Shown here: positions 12,901 to 25,326 of the stretch, one piece after another
How the letters are laid out: each line of letters begins with the position of its first letter
Position numbering within the stretch: the first letter of the stretch is position 1
NCBI GenBank assembly: GCA_949358305.1
Contig: OX442322.1
Location: 9,238,001-9,302,000 of the forward strand
Reading direction: 5' to 3'
DNA length: 64,000 nucleotides
Origin: Strigamia acuminata
Taxonomy: Eukaryota; Arthropoda; Chilopoda; Geophilomorpha; Linotaeniidae
Made by a program: the position numbers and the translations under genes
Notes under the pieces: model-generated
Told to the model about the DNA's origin: nothing
Database searches by the model: none
The model's input: the letters and a program-made list of their open reading frames with translations, nothing else

Positions 12901-13090
12901 TTGACGACTTGGCAGACTCAGGACGTCAATGGCCGCTCTCACGTGACTCTCTGGCGTGCGCACTTGATGCAGGTCGCTCACAGAACCAGCTGCACAAACG
13001 AACCAACTGGCACGCACCAAACCACTTGAATCACTTGCTGAACGTCCAAATGACCTCTTTTCCATGCGCGCTGTACACACGCGCACGAAA

Positions 13091-13109
13091 TCCTGGAATC
13101 ACGGCACCA
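13091..13109 (-). promoter_or_regulatory. Primer-binding site of C1
   Basis: The minus strand reads TGGTGCCGTGATTCCAGGA, starting 13 nt inside the interior. The first 11 bases match the tRNA-His-like site of A and E. Confidence 0.6.
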
Positions 13110-13122
13110 AAAAACAGCTCCC

Positions 13123-14628
13123 TGTAGCAAACAACCTTGGATCTCACAGGAAAAGACTGGCGAATTGGTCACCAAACTCTGGAAACCGCCCGAGACTGTA
13201 TAGTGGATGATGAAACAAGTTGAATTCTCAGCCCAAGTTGTAGGCCTAAATGCATCTGGAGAAATTAGGCCCAACTGCATTTAGTTGAAGTGATTAAAGC
13301 AGCTCTCTGGACACTGGGGAAAAAACCTTGTGCCTTCAGTGAGGAGGAGAGCATGCAAAACTCTCTACTCACTCATTATCATGTTTCTTGTAGCAGAAAA
13401 CCAGATCAGAAATGATTCACCCAAAGCAGAGTAAAAACACATCAACTGGCTTTATTCTTAACAACAGATAACAACTATTGCTTCTTTAGCAACCTACTCT
13501 AACAACAGTGCGCCTAGCAACTAAATCATAGCAACAACAAGCTACAATGCAATGATGCAACAATGGCGTAATTCAATCTGAACTAAAATAGCTTAAAACC
13601 TATGTACATTTGTTCTTAAAACATAAATAGAATTTAGACAAAATAAAGCAATGAAACCAAGGCAAAACTCAATCTAAAATATACTTAACAATTAACAAAG
13701 CAAAAAGAAGATTAACAACCAATGGCAAGGCAGCCTACCTCAATACTCATCTCTGCACTTGTTTGTAAAGTTAAGTGAAATTAACAAATGTACAGTTAAA
13801 ACACTTCTATAAAATCACAAAGTATTAAAATAAATATTGCTACCCAGCTTGCTATGTTCTAGGAAAATCTCCCAGCAGTGCTCAAACACAAAGAGAACCG
13901 CTCCTTTCCAAAATGGCGGCCAGGCAGTTGCTAACTGCCGTGAATGAGAGCAGAAACGAGTCAAACAGACTTCCAGGGTCGACCAAGGCATGACAACAGC
14001 GCTGGGACTTCCAAACTCAGTGTGGGGACGTTGCAGGGAAGCCAAACGAGGCGTTTCCTGGTCTCTCTCTCTCCCGAACACGATCCCAATGCGCTCATGT
14101 GCACTCAAATGCCAAGGACACCCAAAACCGTTTGTTTCTTGCTGTCCCACGTCTCCAATGAGCATCAAAACACTAAAACATCCAGCAAAGGTTAGCAACC
14201 GTCAAAACAATATGTAAAACCTCTTTAAAACTAATAAATACACAGTTTCCTGAATCCAGTTGACCTATGCTATGGCGATTATGCTGAGAATATACACTCA
14301 GCTCATTCACAAGTGTACTGGAACCCGAACCGAACACAAAAACGTCTCAAAAGCAAATAACAGAGGTAAACAACTAATAACAAATACTAAAACAACCACA
14401 AAACGATCAAAGACATATCCCCTGACCAATTCCAGGTGCGATCGACAACACGACAACCGCCGAGGTCTGCTCTGCATGCGACCGTCGGTCAAAACCGGCA
14501 ACTGGACATCTCAGATATGTCCCAAACTCATGGTCAAAACTATGGACTAAAATTAAAAAGATCTTCTACCATTTTCAGAGGTGAAACGCGAGTCTTCTAA
14601 TCTTTTTGTTGCGTCCTTGCTCGCAACA
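13123..14628 (-). mobile_element. C1 5' LTR
   Basis: Second copy of 6092-7597, adjacent to the primer-binding site and leader. It is followed by CTTT, the duplicated target, and then E gag. Confidence 0.92.
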
Positions 14629-14632
14629 CTTT
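14629..14632. repeat. Target-site duplication CTTT of element C1 (right)
   Basis: Matches 6088-6091. Confidence 0.85.
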
Positions 14633-15856
14633 CGCCGAATGATTTCTGCGGAGGCAATTAAAGCATAAGCGCTTTTGTTTAGCGATTTCTGTTCGTTCCG
14701 CAACAGTAAGAGAAGCGTCGCATTTCGCATTATAATGTGATCCGTCACAAAAAACGCAGACGATTTTTCCCGACCCCATTGGACCGGATGGTTTAGGTTT
14801 GTCCTTCCCTGACTGTGAGGTGAAACAGGTTGACATGGTGCCTTTTCGCGCAAAATCCGACTCTTTCGGTGACTTTTCTGATTTTTCTTGTTTTTTCTTA
14901 GATGCTTTTGCTTTCAGAACCGTTTCTTCAGCGAGCTCAGCAATCCGCAGTTCTTCCGCAACAAAGTCCACAAACTTTAGTACGTTGTCCATGCGACCCT
15001 GGTTGGTGCGGTGGTAACGTTTCGCTATGTCAGGTGGAAACTTTTCCAGAAGGTCAGGCACGAGGAAAAGACCAGCTGTTCGGATAGGTACATGTAGTTT
15101 ATCGAGCGTTTTTAACGAGGATGAAATCGATGTCAACAATTGCTTGACCGGCAGGACTGGATACATCTCGTGTACCGCCTTGAGTTCGCGTATCGACTTT
15201 ACCAATGCATTCTTCTGATTAATTTCAGATCCATAACGACTTCTTAGCTCTGCCAATGCAAGAGAGTAAGAGTCTTTGGTTAGTGGAAAAGATCCAACAA
15301 CCTTTTCCGCATCTCCGGTACAGGTTGACTTCAAGTATTGTAGTTTCTCGATGTCCGACAATTCATCGTTCTTGTCGACAGCAGCATCGAACATGTCTAT
15401 ATATGACTGGAACTTCAGTGGGCTTCCATCATATTTGGTGATCTCAATCTTGGGTAGGCGTAAGTTATGCTTCTTTGACGACACCGATGTGAATCCGGTG
15501 TTGAACGTCTGTGAAGCAATGGCACTAGCTCCCAAGGAGGTTGAACTGGTCCGGGCGACTTCCACTCGCTTCTTCAAGTGGTTGACCTTCGATCCAATCT
15601 TGTCCAAACGAACGATGAAATCCAGATATTTCTCTCTTGCCAGGTGCGGTTGGAGAACGGTGAGATCATCTATCAATGTAGCGTGTTGCTCCTGAATTGA
15701 TTGGGAAATGGCATCCAACTCCCCAAAATCCTGCATGTTTGTTGACGTTCCCAACAAGTCTTCTATGTTCCCTATCTTCGATTTCCATAAGATTTCCCAT
15801 TCTTCTATCTGATCTGCGGACGGCGGCGCGACTGGAGTGGTTACTGGAAGTGACAT
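14629..15856 (-). pseudogene. gag: Element E gag, interrupted by C1
   Basis: It starts at ATG 15856-15854 and runs about 409 codons to the C1 insertion. The N-terminal ~110 residues are charged and helix-prone. A DUF1759-type Gag core begins near residue 132 (RLPKIEITKYDG) and includes the diagnostic LQYLKSTCTGDA. The first zinc knuckle (CVFCDGSHYNAKC) follows; the second (CFNC...NH...) is cut by C1. The frame up to the insertion is intact and resumes at 6091. Gag and protease share one frame in E, as Gag and Pol do in D. Confidence 0.85.
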
Positions 15857-16461
15857 TTTTCAGATAAGTAAACTTTGACAACAGGAATTGATTCTTTGTG
15901 TAAAAATAAAATCTCCTTTTCCAGTTGGATCCCAACCCAACGGACGACACACTAAGGGCAAAGCAGAGACACCAACAAACAAAAAGGACGGATTTGACTT
16001 ACACACTCGAATTTCGACCTCGAAATCCCACGTTCAAGGATCGATGCGACAGCGCTTAATTTATGTGAGCTAACTATTGATTTTGGAGATGACAAAGACC
16101 CCCAAAACCCTCGAGTCACAATAAATTTCGATACGCTTATATCTACGGAAATGCACACTGGCGTAATTAAGACGACAATTGCTCTCTGCCTAATGCAGTA
16201 ATGGCGAGCGAACTTGAGTATTTGCCCAGATTCAATTGTAGATTTAACAACCAAATTGCAAACAAAACACTCCTAACTGAATTATTCTCGAAAATCTTTT
16301 CTTATTAGACCAAAACTGATCACTTGAATAAGACTTTGCTAAATAAACGATTTGTTTTCCCCCAAAGACCCGACTGAATGCTGGACATATACTTAAGAAG
16401 ATTATATACAATTTATTTGAGACAAAATTATAAATATAAATCTTTGTTTCAGATGGACATC

Positions 16462-16474
16462 GCATTGCGTTGTG
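16462..16474 (-). other. Leader 13-mer variant CACAACGCAATGC (E)
   Basis: 12 of 13 bases match the shared motif. It lies 447 nt from the 5' LTR, and CTGAAA follows shortly, as in D. Confidence 0.55.
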
Positions 16475-16899
16475 TGATGATTGACGACTAGTTGACAGCC
16501 AGGAACTTCTGCGACCAGTGGTGCACTGTGGCTTGAACTCCACACTGAGGACGTTGTCCACTCTTAGGAGATCCGCTGCCACGATGACACAAGACGGGGA
16601 AAGGACGATTTGCTCCAAGCAGGCGAATTTACTGCACGGCTCACTGACACCTGGCACAAACTCGTGTGCGCACTTGAAGACAGACGGCGCTAAGCAGCTG
16701 GAAACACCTGATGCACTTGAAATACACCTTTCTGCACTCTCACAAGATACGTGACCGCAACTGACCGGAGGTACGAGCGTACAACGGCGCACGGACGACA
16801 CGCATACAAAAAGCACTGATGCTTGTCACTTGAAATGAGAGCAAATCATAAATCACACAATAAACCTGGCACAGACTCGAATTCGCGATGACACGAAGT

Positions 16900-16917
16900 A
16901 TCCTGGTCACGGCACCA
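16900..16917 (-). promoter_or_regulatory. Primer-binding site of E
   Basis: The minus strand reads TGGTGCCGTGACCAGGAT, 4 nt from the 5' LTR. It is identical to the A site. By memory it is complementary to the 3' end of insect-type tRNA-His. Confidence 0.65.
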
Positions 16918-16921
16918 AAAA

Positions 16922-18381
16922 TGTTGCAACTGGCCTGGGCTGGGCCAATTAAGAAACAAAGGACCTTCTTTTTGACCGCTGATTTTGTATAGTGGCTTTG
17001 AAGATTCAATGTCCATCTGTCAGGCATCCAGAACAGCAGGTACTTTGGAGGAAACAAGGAGTTTTTACTCCTCACTCATTCTGTTAAAATCCACGGGAGT
17101 AAAAATAAACATCGTTTAATATCATTGAAAACATGAATAACACAGATACAATGCAGCGCGAGAGCAGAAACAAAGCAGTTACACTTAAAACAATAAACTA
17201 TAACAAGTGCAATCACATAAGCATTGTATAAGGACATATGCACTTGAAAGTAAGGAAGCCTTAGGTCCCTAAAAAAGGGAGGAAATAAACCATCTGATAC
17301 AAATAGACTACCGTACAGGGCATCAAGTACATTTGCTTAAGCCTAACAACTGAAAACCTACATTAAATGTAATAAATCAGTTTTACAATCAATCTTTAGA
17401 TGCTATATTCAAGAACCCATTAGAAATGCATTAAATCCAAGTAAATATTCATGAAACACAAGAAAAAGAATAAATATAGAGGTTTTCTACCAATCAAATT
17501 GCAGCTCTACAGTGAGTGCAGTATTTACATCAGAAAGCATTATCATCATGCAATAAAACTTAATACTATTACATTGCTAATTACACAAATGCTCAATTAC
17601 TCACAAATACCTCATAAAACCCACAAAAAGGTAATTTTAAATACATCTTTACAGAGACACTTAAGCCACGCCCACAGCAATGGCGGACAAGGAGAGAGAG
17701 ATTGCTCATATGAGCACAAAAGCAATCCAATTAACCTTCCAGGACAAGTGAGAGGCATTTTAAGGTAACAAATTAATTAATAGGCATACAAACAACTAAT
17801 ATAAGTGGTTTTTAATCCGTGACAGGACCTGGAACATTTCTACCAGCTGTCCAGAGGCGGACACGCATGGGAGGCGATCATTTGCACGCATTTTGGACGT
17901 TTTCACACCTGAAACGAGCGGTGTTGAACTCACATGCGCACAATAGACACACAGGACATTAAACAAGGTAGGAAAATTGCTAATAAACTGATAAAATGCA
18001 CTGAATGCATTTAAACATTAATAATAACAGTTAGATCTCTTCCAGTCCACATTTGAATTGAGCGAGATGCATCCAGCTTGTCGGACTGCTTACACTAATG
18101 AACTGGAAATAGATAACACTCAAGAAACAGGTAAAATTTGCACAAAACGTTAATAAGTGACAACAAAAACTTACAAAGCAATATTTTGACATTTCAGATA
18201 ATTAATTCACATGGCAAACGCTTTTATACGGGGAAATATTCAGATAATTGACAAATTCGAACTCAAACACACAAGAATATTATTAAAAACGTTTTGTCTG
18301 TATTTCCAGGAAATTGCCACATGTATAGATTTTCTTCCTAGCCGGTAAACGTTTTGACAACTCCATTTGTTGCTAGCAACA
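16922..18381 (-). mobile_element. Element E 5' LTR
   Basis: 1460 bp, matching 3147-4606. The right end is the palindrome TGTTGCTAGCAACA, followed by the GGTTA duplication. Confidence 0.92.
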
Positions 18382-19088
18382 GGTTATAACAAATAAACCT
18401 ACTTACTAAAACTTGTGATGAGCTCCAAAAAAGATGATGCAAAGCAGGAGAAATCCTGCTTGAAATCCCTGCAAAGTGGCCTAACAAGTGTCTGGAAGAA
18501 CTCACCCCTAATGTGTTAAATAACACATGAACAAACCGAATTTATTGTAAAGTTAACATCTATCAAAATACACAGAAAAAGAGAGGAGAAAATTACATAT
18601 CTTAACCCTAGAAATCTACATAACAGTCACAGTGTAGTTGCTGCGCAACCTACAACAATTAGAGCAACGAGTGGCAACAATCACTCGCAAGAGGCGAATT
18701 GTCCCTCTAGTGACAAAATGATAAAGCGTATACAAGAAAATACACAGTTTCAAGTATAAAATCATTACAAAAGGCACAAAACCGTAATACATTAAGACAA
18801 AGTGTTTCAAATAAACGAACTAACTTAGGAACTAACAGCAGCGACTCTTTGGACGAGTCCAAGCAGTAAAACTCCAAAGAATCAAAGAAAAGATACAAGA
18901 TTACCTTAAAAAAGACAGCTTAAATCAGGTAAAACATAACTCCCACGTCACAAACTACACGAAATTCATTTAACCTTTAGCCAAAACTTAAGCTGCACTA
19001 TTAACTAAACACAAACTTAAATTAATGATTAATCAAAGCAAATCCGCTATTGCGATAGCAAAAATCCATGTTGCGCGTGCTCGCAACA
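18382..19088 (-). mobile_element. F1 5' LTR, outer fragment
   Basis: This continues the LTR begun at 3089; with the GGTTA duplication counted once the LTR is 760 bp. It ends in GCTCGCAACA at 19088, followed by plus-strand family F interior sequence (F0). The first five bases are the right GGTTA duplication of E. Confidence 0.87.
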
Positions 19089-19926
19089 GTGTTTTGGAAT
19101 TCTTGCTGGTTTTCACAGTTCCAGTTTTTTAGTTTCCCTTGTGAGGCCATACTTGGCCAATAGCTTTAGTGATAATATTGACGTTTTTGCCGGTATTTAT
19201 TTGCACGGAACGTGTTCGTTTTTTTTTAGATAATTGAACCGTTTTTCTTTTATTAGTTAGTTAAAGTTTTGGTCGATGGGTCAGCGTGCGCGTGTTTCCT
19301 TGTCGCTGTGGACAAGAGGTCGCAGTTGGCTTGCACAGTCATCTGACTAAGTCTTTTCCTTTTTTCGTTATTCTTCGCTCTTAGCGGTTTCGTGGGTTCA
19401 TGTCAAGTCAGGGTGCGGTCAACGCCTTTGCGTGGCAGTTGCGGTGAATGGTTCGCATTGCCTGAGCTTCATGCTTTCTCGTTCTCTTTTTCCTTCTTCT
19501 GGCGTGATCATGTTAGCTAGGTGGTCATGGCTTTGGGTAAGTGGTTAGTTAGTCACTCTTTGCGAAAGAGTGGTGCCTAGGTCTTGACGGCATTTTCTAG
19601 TTCTTCGTACGAATGCTGGGTGGTTGGTCAGACGATAGGTCTGGGTCAACGCATTCATTCCCTTAGTTTGCATTTTTCTTGTTTTCTAGAAAAGGGTCGT
19701 CTTTAATAGTTTAATAAGTTTAAGTTCGCAGCTCGTGTTTTAGTGCGGATGCAGGTTTCGTGGTACGCTGTCACTTGAGCGCTGGCTCGAGGACAACGAG
19801 GCGGTGAAGCCTGCCGTGTCTCAAGTCCGTTCTCTTTTTGCGTTCCAAGTTTTCTTTCTAGTCTTCATGCATGTCTTGTTCTTTGCGAGACCATGCTCGT
19901 TCAAGAGCTTTTGTGACAGTTTTCCT
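19089..19926 (+). mobile_element. F0: fragment of an older plus-strand family F interior
   Basis: It matches G interior 55494-56327 in the same direction, with scattered differences. Both ends are sharp: F1's LTR on the left and F2's LTR on the right. It is therefore host sequence for both insertions. No coding content is recognised. Confidence 0.75.
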
Positions 19927-20688
19927 TGTTTCTAGCAATGCTTTGTGGCCGTGTGGCACTCTAGAAGACAACAGAAAAAGCTTATAACAAATAAACCTAC
20001 TTACTAGAACTTGTGATGAGCTCCAAAAGAGATGATGCATTGCAGGAGAAATCCTGCTTGAAATCCCTGCAAAGTGGCCTAATAAGTGTCTGGAAGAACT
20101 CACCACTAATATGCCAAATAACACATAAACAAACCGAATTTAATGTAAAGTTAATATCTATCAAAAGTACACAGAAAAGAGAGGAGAAAATTACATATCT
20201 TAACCCTAGAAAATCTACATAACAGTCACAGTGTAGTTGCTGCGCAACCTACAACAATTAGAGCAACGAGTGGCAACAATCACTCGCAAGAGGCGAATTG
20301 TCCCTCTAGTGACAAAATGATAAAGCGTATACAAGAAAATACACAGTTTCAAGTATAAAATCATTACAAAAGGCACAAAACCGTAATACATTAAGCCAAA
20401 GTGTTTCAAATAAATGAACTAACTTAGGAACTAACAGCAGCGACTCTTTGGACGAATCCAAGCAGTAAAACTCCAAAGAATCAAAGGAAAAATACAAGAT
20501 TACCTTAAGAAAGACAGCTTAAATCAGGTAAAACATAACTCCCACGTCACAAACTACACGAAATTCATTTAACATTTAGCCAAAACTTAAGCTGCACTAT
20601 TAACTAAACACAAACTTAAATAATTGATCAATTCAAGCAAATCCGCTATTGCGATAGCAAAAAATCCATGTTGCGCGTGCTCGCAACA
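19927..20688 (-). mobile_element. F2 3' LTR
   Basis: 762 bp, from TGTTTCTAGCAATGC to GCTCGCAACA on the plus strand. Family F 3'-interior sequence with the GGCCGGCAACGC box follows on the right, so this is the 3' LTR of a minus-strand element whose 5' end lies beyond the window. Confidence 0.85.
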
Positions 20689-22949
20689 GCGTTGCCGGCC
20701 AAAGAAGAAGGGAAGGCAAGGCAGAAAACTGTTGAAGGAATTCCCCATCAAAACCAAGAGCACGGAAAGAAAAAGTATCGAAGCCAAGCTTGACTTTGTG
20801 AAAGTCGCGAAGGCAAAACCATAGACACTAAAAGAAACTTAGAACACGAGAGAAGAAAGAGAAGGGCCGTGCCATGATGACCTAGTCCAGACACCAAGGG
20901 GCTACGGCGTCGCCAATAGACACGTGGCACACACACAAAATACCTTTAGAAAATCCGACTGAACGGGTTTTCTAACCGGAACAACGTGAGAACATTGCGG
21001 GAGCTTCTCAGAAAGCTCAGTCTGTCAACCCGTAGACAGACGCTTAAACTAATGAAAGCTAAAAACAAGAAAACGAGAATCCTCGTCAAAGAGGAAGGAA
21101 AACTGTCACAAAAGCTCTTGATCGAGCATGGTCTCGCAAGGAACAAGACATGCATGAAGACTAGAAGAAACTTGGAACGCAAAAAAGGAACAAACTTGAG
21201 ACACGGCAGGCTTCACCGCCTCGTTGTTCTCGAGCCAGCGCTCAAGTGGCAACGTACCACGGAAACCTCCGTCCGCCTGAAAACACGAGCTGCGAACTCA
21301 AACTTATTAAACTATTAAAGACGACCCTTTTCTAGAAAACAAGAAAGATGCAAAATAAGGGAATGAATGCGTTGACCCAGACCTATCGTCTGACCAACCA
21401 CCCAGCATTCGTACGAAGAACTAGAAAATGCCGTCAAGACCTAGGCACCACTCTTTCGCAAAGAGTGACTAACTAACCACTTACCCAAAGCCATGACCAC
21501 CTAGCTAACATGATCACGCCAGAAGGAGGAAAAAGAGGAACGAGAAGGCATGAAGCTCAGGCAATGCAAACCATTCGCAGCAACTGCCACGCAAAGGCGT
21601 TGACCGCACCCTGACTTGACATGAACCCACGAAACCGCTAAGAGCAGAGAATAAAGAAAAAAGGAAAGACTTAGTCAGATGACTGTGCAAGCCAACTGCG
21701 ACCTCTTGTCCACAGTGACAATGAAACACGCGCACACTGACCCATCGACCACAACTTTATCTAACTAATAAGAGAAAAACGGTTCAATTATCTAAAAAAA
21801 ACGAACACGTTCCGTGCAAATAAATATCGGCAAAAACGTCAATATTATCACTAAAGCTATTGGCCAAGTATGGCCTCACAAGGGAAACTAACAAACTGGA
21901 ACTGTGAAAACCAGCAAGAATTCCAAAACACTAAACTTCCTGCTTTTTTTTCGAAGAGGGAATAAGTCCGTACCCAAATAATCAATCCATTTCCTCCCCA
22001 CGAGAAAAGAAAGGAAAGGGACCTGCTTCTTTTTGAAGATCAACAGGTGTCATATGATACTGAAAAACGTTGGAAGCAGTGCAACTGCAACCAAATGAAG
22101 CGAAGCTACACTTCCTTCACGAAAACTAATCACGTCGTTGAAAAGAAATTAAAACCGGTGGCTTTCTTTCAACCGAGCTGCGCTTTACGAATGCGCCTTG
22201 AACAAAGAGGTACCCGATGGACATCGCGTCCGCACTCGGGCCACCGTGTAGCCTGTTGTGAGCAGACTACCACGAAGACTGAAACTTCTTTAACCGAGGG
22301 GGGAAATAGAAACTAGATCTAGTTAAAACCCCATGCTCCAATAAGGAGGCTACCGTATGAACGCTTGGCCCACCCCGAGTCGGAACCAATATGATTGAAC
22401 CGAGAAACGAGAGAAGAGGGAGGGTTGCTTGACGTCCCTGATTGCGAGGGGCGTCACACATAGACATGAGCACAAGGACTTGCCAGTTGCCAACCGCATT
22501 CCTGGAACCGGTAAGCAACTGCAAGTCGACAATTGACTCGCTCACACACCCATTGACGACATCTTCAATCAGCAAGCCGACTTCCGGAAATCGCCACTCT
22601 ACTGAAAGCACGTGTCGTCCAATGGCTAAAACGTGTTGCCGAGTGCCGGCGCCAAAAAGGCCGCACACACACGTCCTTCGACCCATCCTAGAGTGGGCTC
22701 CCTGCCTAGTGCATGTCTGCCTCACTGCAGAGCTAGGGATGAAAGACTAACAACAACTACTCAGTCGCGGGAAGCCAACGTAGAAATAGGGGCCGCCAAG
22801 AGGCGCAGGGACATTGTCTCGGACACGACATCTAACAGAGTATGGCAGTGCAAACCTGCCCTCTGAAACACATCGAATGGCAGTCCTTGCTGTGCACAGC
22901 AAGAATGACCATCCAAAACAAGTACCTATACCCTAACGCCACGCTAGCT
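20689..22949 (-). mobile_element. F2 interior, 3' part
   Basis: Read on the minus strand it follows G interior from about 56871 back to 54500. It lacks a block present in G (about 56640-56750) and in F3. The small frame conserved with F1 and G is open at 22267-22725. It is broken at 22949 by the A/B composite and resumes at 60895. Confidence 0.82.
22946..22949. repeat. Target-site duplication AGCT of the A/B composite (left)
   Basis: AGCT recurs at 60891-60894. F1 has the empty site, ACGCTAGCTAGCCAC, near 1080. This pairs the LTR at 22950 with the one ending at 60890, not with the nearer LTR ending at 32108. Confidence 0.87.
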
Positions 22950-24418
22950 TGTTGCAAACAACGTGGAATAATTTAGAAACTACTTTTATTGCCAATTTGT
23001 GTCTGAATAAATGTTTCCAAAGTGTGTTTTATTTTGCATAACATTTCAGTTTTTATTTACAGGATTTTTGCATTATTAAAATGTTTTTAGTGCTTTCAGA
23101 TACTGATGTTTGATGAAATGTGATATTCCATTGTTTATTGCATTTATTTCTAGTGTTTATTGCGTGATTTTGTGTTACTTTATTCATTTTCTATCAATTT
23201 GTGTGATTTCGGGTGAAATTTGGTGCATTTGTCGTTAAACAGTTCACTAGTGTTATCGACGTGACGTCATATTTCAAGTTCTAGTTCGGTTTTTGTTCAA
23301 ACTTCTAACCTTCCGTTTGGACGGAATTTTGATGGTTAGAATTGTTTTTGACATTGTTTTAGACTAATTTGGGGGTGATCTGTTGATTCGTGCACTCTAA
23401 TTTCGTCCCGGAACAGCCGTTTTTCTGCTACGAGCGATCGTGACGGACCCCGCATGTGCGTTGCCGTCCAAGATCGTTTCGTTCGGTTTGCGGTTGATTT
23501 CAAGTGTTCTTTCATTAAAACGTGTCTTGTTTGCGGGAAATTACATTTCCTGAACTTATTTACTTATTCCAAAGTGTTTACATAAGTTATTTCTTGTGTT
23601 GAAATTCAAACCTTGTGTTTTGCCGCCAATGTAGAGTTTACCGGACGCCATGTTGGATTTTGCCGATGATTTGTAAATCTTTCATGTCGTTTTGTTTTTA
23701 TATCTCAATTGGTGTTTGTACTATTTAGTTTTAGTGTATTTCAATGCAAAATCTTTACTTATTTGGTTTTGTGTATGACTTTGAATTCAAACTTGATGAT
23801 TATGTCATTTTGCTTGTCTTTGATTGGTTAGGCCCAATTGTCTGCCTAGCGATCACTGTTTTCGCTGTTTTCTCATTGTTTTGATTAACGAATCTTGTTG
23901 TTACGATAGACTTTATTATTCCTGAGTTTTTTGTGCTCATTTTGAGTTATTACACATTATTTTTAGTACATTTCTCGTAATTTGTTGTCTTTGCTTGAAA
24001 TTGCATTTCCTCCGTTTCCATGTCAACGGAGTATTTCTTTATTGTAATTTGCCAACAATTGGTTTGGCGTGTGCCATCCTATTATAATGTGTAATTATTG
24101 AGTTGCCATTTTATATTTGATTAAAATAGTCGTGTTAATGTTAACTCTTACCTTTTCTGCTTTTGACCCATTTCCAATGTGTCCTGAGTAGAAAACCATT
24201 TTCCCAGACTGGCCAATGGATCAGCAAACACTTTGGATACCATGCAAAAGTGTTTCCAACAGTTAAACCTTCATGTAACAGGAGATTTTGAGGCGAATCA
24301 AGTGCATTTCCACACGGTACACGTACGAATTTCACTATACGATCGTTTGAGTTTGTTGGCGGGAGTTTCGAATCGCCACATCTCAGTTCTTCTCTGTTCC
24401 TGTTGACTGACCGCAACA
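22950..24418 (+). mobile_element. LTR1 (outer 5' LTR of composite)
   Basis: 1469 bp, TGTTGCAAACAACG to GACCGCAACA. It carries a CRE-like TGACGTCA at 23262-23269 and CGCCATGTTGG at 23646-23656. It is the same length as LTR3, with matching diagnostic bases. Confidence 0.92.
23262..23269. promoter_or_regulatory. CRE-like palindrome TGACGTCA in A/B LTR
   Basis: A full CREB/ATF consensus octamer, also present at 30949-30956 and 59734-59741. Its use in transcription is inferred, not shown. Confidence 0.35.
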
Positions 24419-24433
24419 TCGAATAAGAATTTT

Positions 24434-24451
24434 TGGTGCCGTGACCAGGAT
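24434..24451 (+). promoter_or_regulatory. Primer-binding site of A (tRNA-His-like)
   Basis: TGGTGCCGTGACCAGGAT, 15 nt downstream of LTR1. It begins with TGG, complementary to CCA. By memory the whole site pairs with the 3' end of invertebrate tRNA-His. The offset is unusually long. Confidence 0.65.
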
Positions 24452-24662
24452 TTCGTCTGCTTCTTGTGGGTTTTTTCCGGTTCATCATTTGATACGTTCA
24501 ACCGTGCGTCTGGTGCGATTGACGGAAATTACGTCCGTGAGTCGTCGTCTGCTAGAATGGTCGTCGTTCAACGTGGCAACAGCCACAACGGGGATTTATT
24601 TGGCGTCGATCACGAACATTTCTGTGCAAGCAACGAGATTCTTCGGTCGACATCTTGGATTA

Positions 24663-24675
24663 CACAACGCGCTGT
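24663..24675 (+). other. Leader 13-mer variant CACAACGCGCTGT (A)
   Basis: 11 of 13 bases match the shared motif. It lies 245 nt from LTR1. Confidence 0.45.
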
Positions 24676-25326
24676 GCTGGAAAGCCGATTTGCCCCTGAA
24701 ATAATTACTTATTCTTGTGTTTTTCATTCAGTGCTTGTACTTTTAAGATTTTGGTTGCATGAGGGTATTGTATTGGGTATTTCAAAGCTGTTTTTGCTGT
24801 TTCCTAAGCTAGTTTTGAGGGAAAATTCACTGAAAGTGTATTTTATTGTGAATTTTTCAAGTGCTTTCTTGAATTTTGTGCATGCATCTCCATATAACTG
24901 GCTTAACCAGGGGAGATTTAGATTTTTTGGAGTTAGAAACTGTTCAGTCTCTCATTGCAAGAGCTGTCAGTTATTCTCGTGAATCTGATAGTGATTTTCT
25001 GGCTAGATTCGTTCCGTACGAACAGCAGAAATAATTCAAACTTGTGCAGGACTTTTTGAGTCACGTTTTTAATACGTGATCAAGGTCGCTCGTTTGTTTT
25101 GGCATCCTTGATTGCTAAAACACTCGATATTCTTGTGTATTTTCAAGGTTTTTTGTCGTTTGGGCAAGAAAACTTTGAAAAATTCTGTTCTTTTAAAGTG
25201 AATGATTGTGAATTTTATTCTTTTCAAGTATAAAGTTTAAGTTATATTCTTTTTAAGTTTAAAGCGAAGTGTTTTGTTGTTCAAAATATTATCTTCTGTT
25301 TCATAATTTACAGCCGTGAATTTGAG

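Larger units (their letters stand above)
7598..13122 (-). mobile_element. C1 interior, about 5.5 kb without recognisable coding
   Basis: The 3' end on the minus strand carries the pyrimidine tract and CGGCCGGGAGCGA box. The middle is A-rich on the plus strand with only short frames. Two minisatellites lie at 9988-10275. The right ~300 bp are a leader homologous to the D leader. C1 and C are nearly identical over 7598-9600 and again over 10560-11160, and diverge around 11460-12660, which suggests mosaic ancestry. Confidence 0.8.
6092..14628 (-). mobile_element. Element C1: non-autonomous LTR element of family C, minus strand
   Basis: Two equal LTRs (6092-7597 and 13123-14628, 1506 bp each) and a CTTT duplication bound it. 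The primer-binding site and leader lie at the right end, so it points to the minus strand. It inserted into E gag within the second zinc knuckle. The 5525-bp interior has no Gag, protease, RT, RNase H or integrase motif in either strand. It resembles large retrotransposon derivatives (LARDs). Element C at 33482-51111 is a second copy. Confidence 0.9.
15857..16921 (-). mobile_element. Element E leader between 5' LTR and gag
   Basis: About 1.06 kb of untranslated leader. It holds the primer-binding site and, at 16462-16474, the motif CACAACGCAATGC. An open frame crosses it (16244-16816, minus), but I see no support for its translation. Confidence 0.75.
3147..18381 (-). mobile_element. Element E: BEL/Pao LTR retrotransposon lacking RT/RNase H/IN, minus strand
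   Basis: Two 1460-bp LTRs (3147-4606 and 16922-18381) begin with TG and end with CA. A 5-bp duplication, GGTTA, flanks the element. The coding direction, leader and primer-binding site make the right LTR the 5' one. Without the 8.5-kb C1 insertion, E is about 6.7 kb with a 3.8-kb interior. It encodes Gag, zinc knuckles, an aspartic protease domain and an unrecognised tail that ends just before the 3' LTR. It is non-autonomous as it stands. The LTRs match closely, so E inserted fairly recently into F1. Confidence 0.9.
24419..25326 (+). mobile_element. Element A leader between LTR1 and gag
   Basis: 908 bp of leader. It has a 15-nt spacer, the primer-binding site, the variant leader motif CACAACGCGCTGT at 24663-24675, and a pyrimidine-rich stretch ending in CAG at 25311-25313, 13 bases before the gag ATG. 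A frame at 24464-24982 is open but starts at TTG and is unsupported. Confidence 0.7.

Noticed and set aside
24464-24982. 172-codon frame in the A leader, and similar frames in the D, C and F leaders
   Set aside because: Starts are non-ATG, frames shift between related copies (D against C, C against C1), and no domain is seen. The shared QRNV-like residues come from the shared 13-mer.
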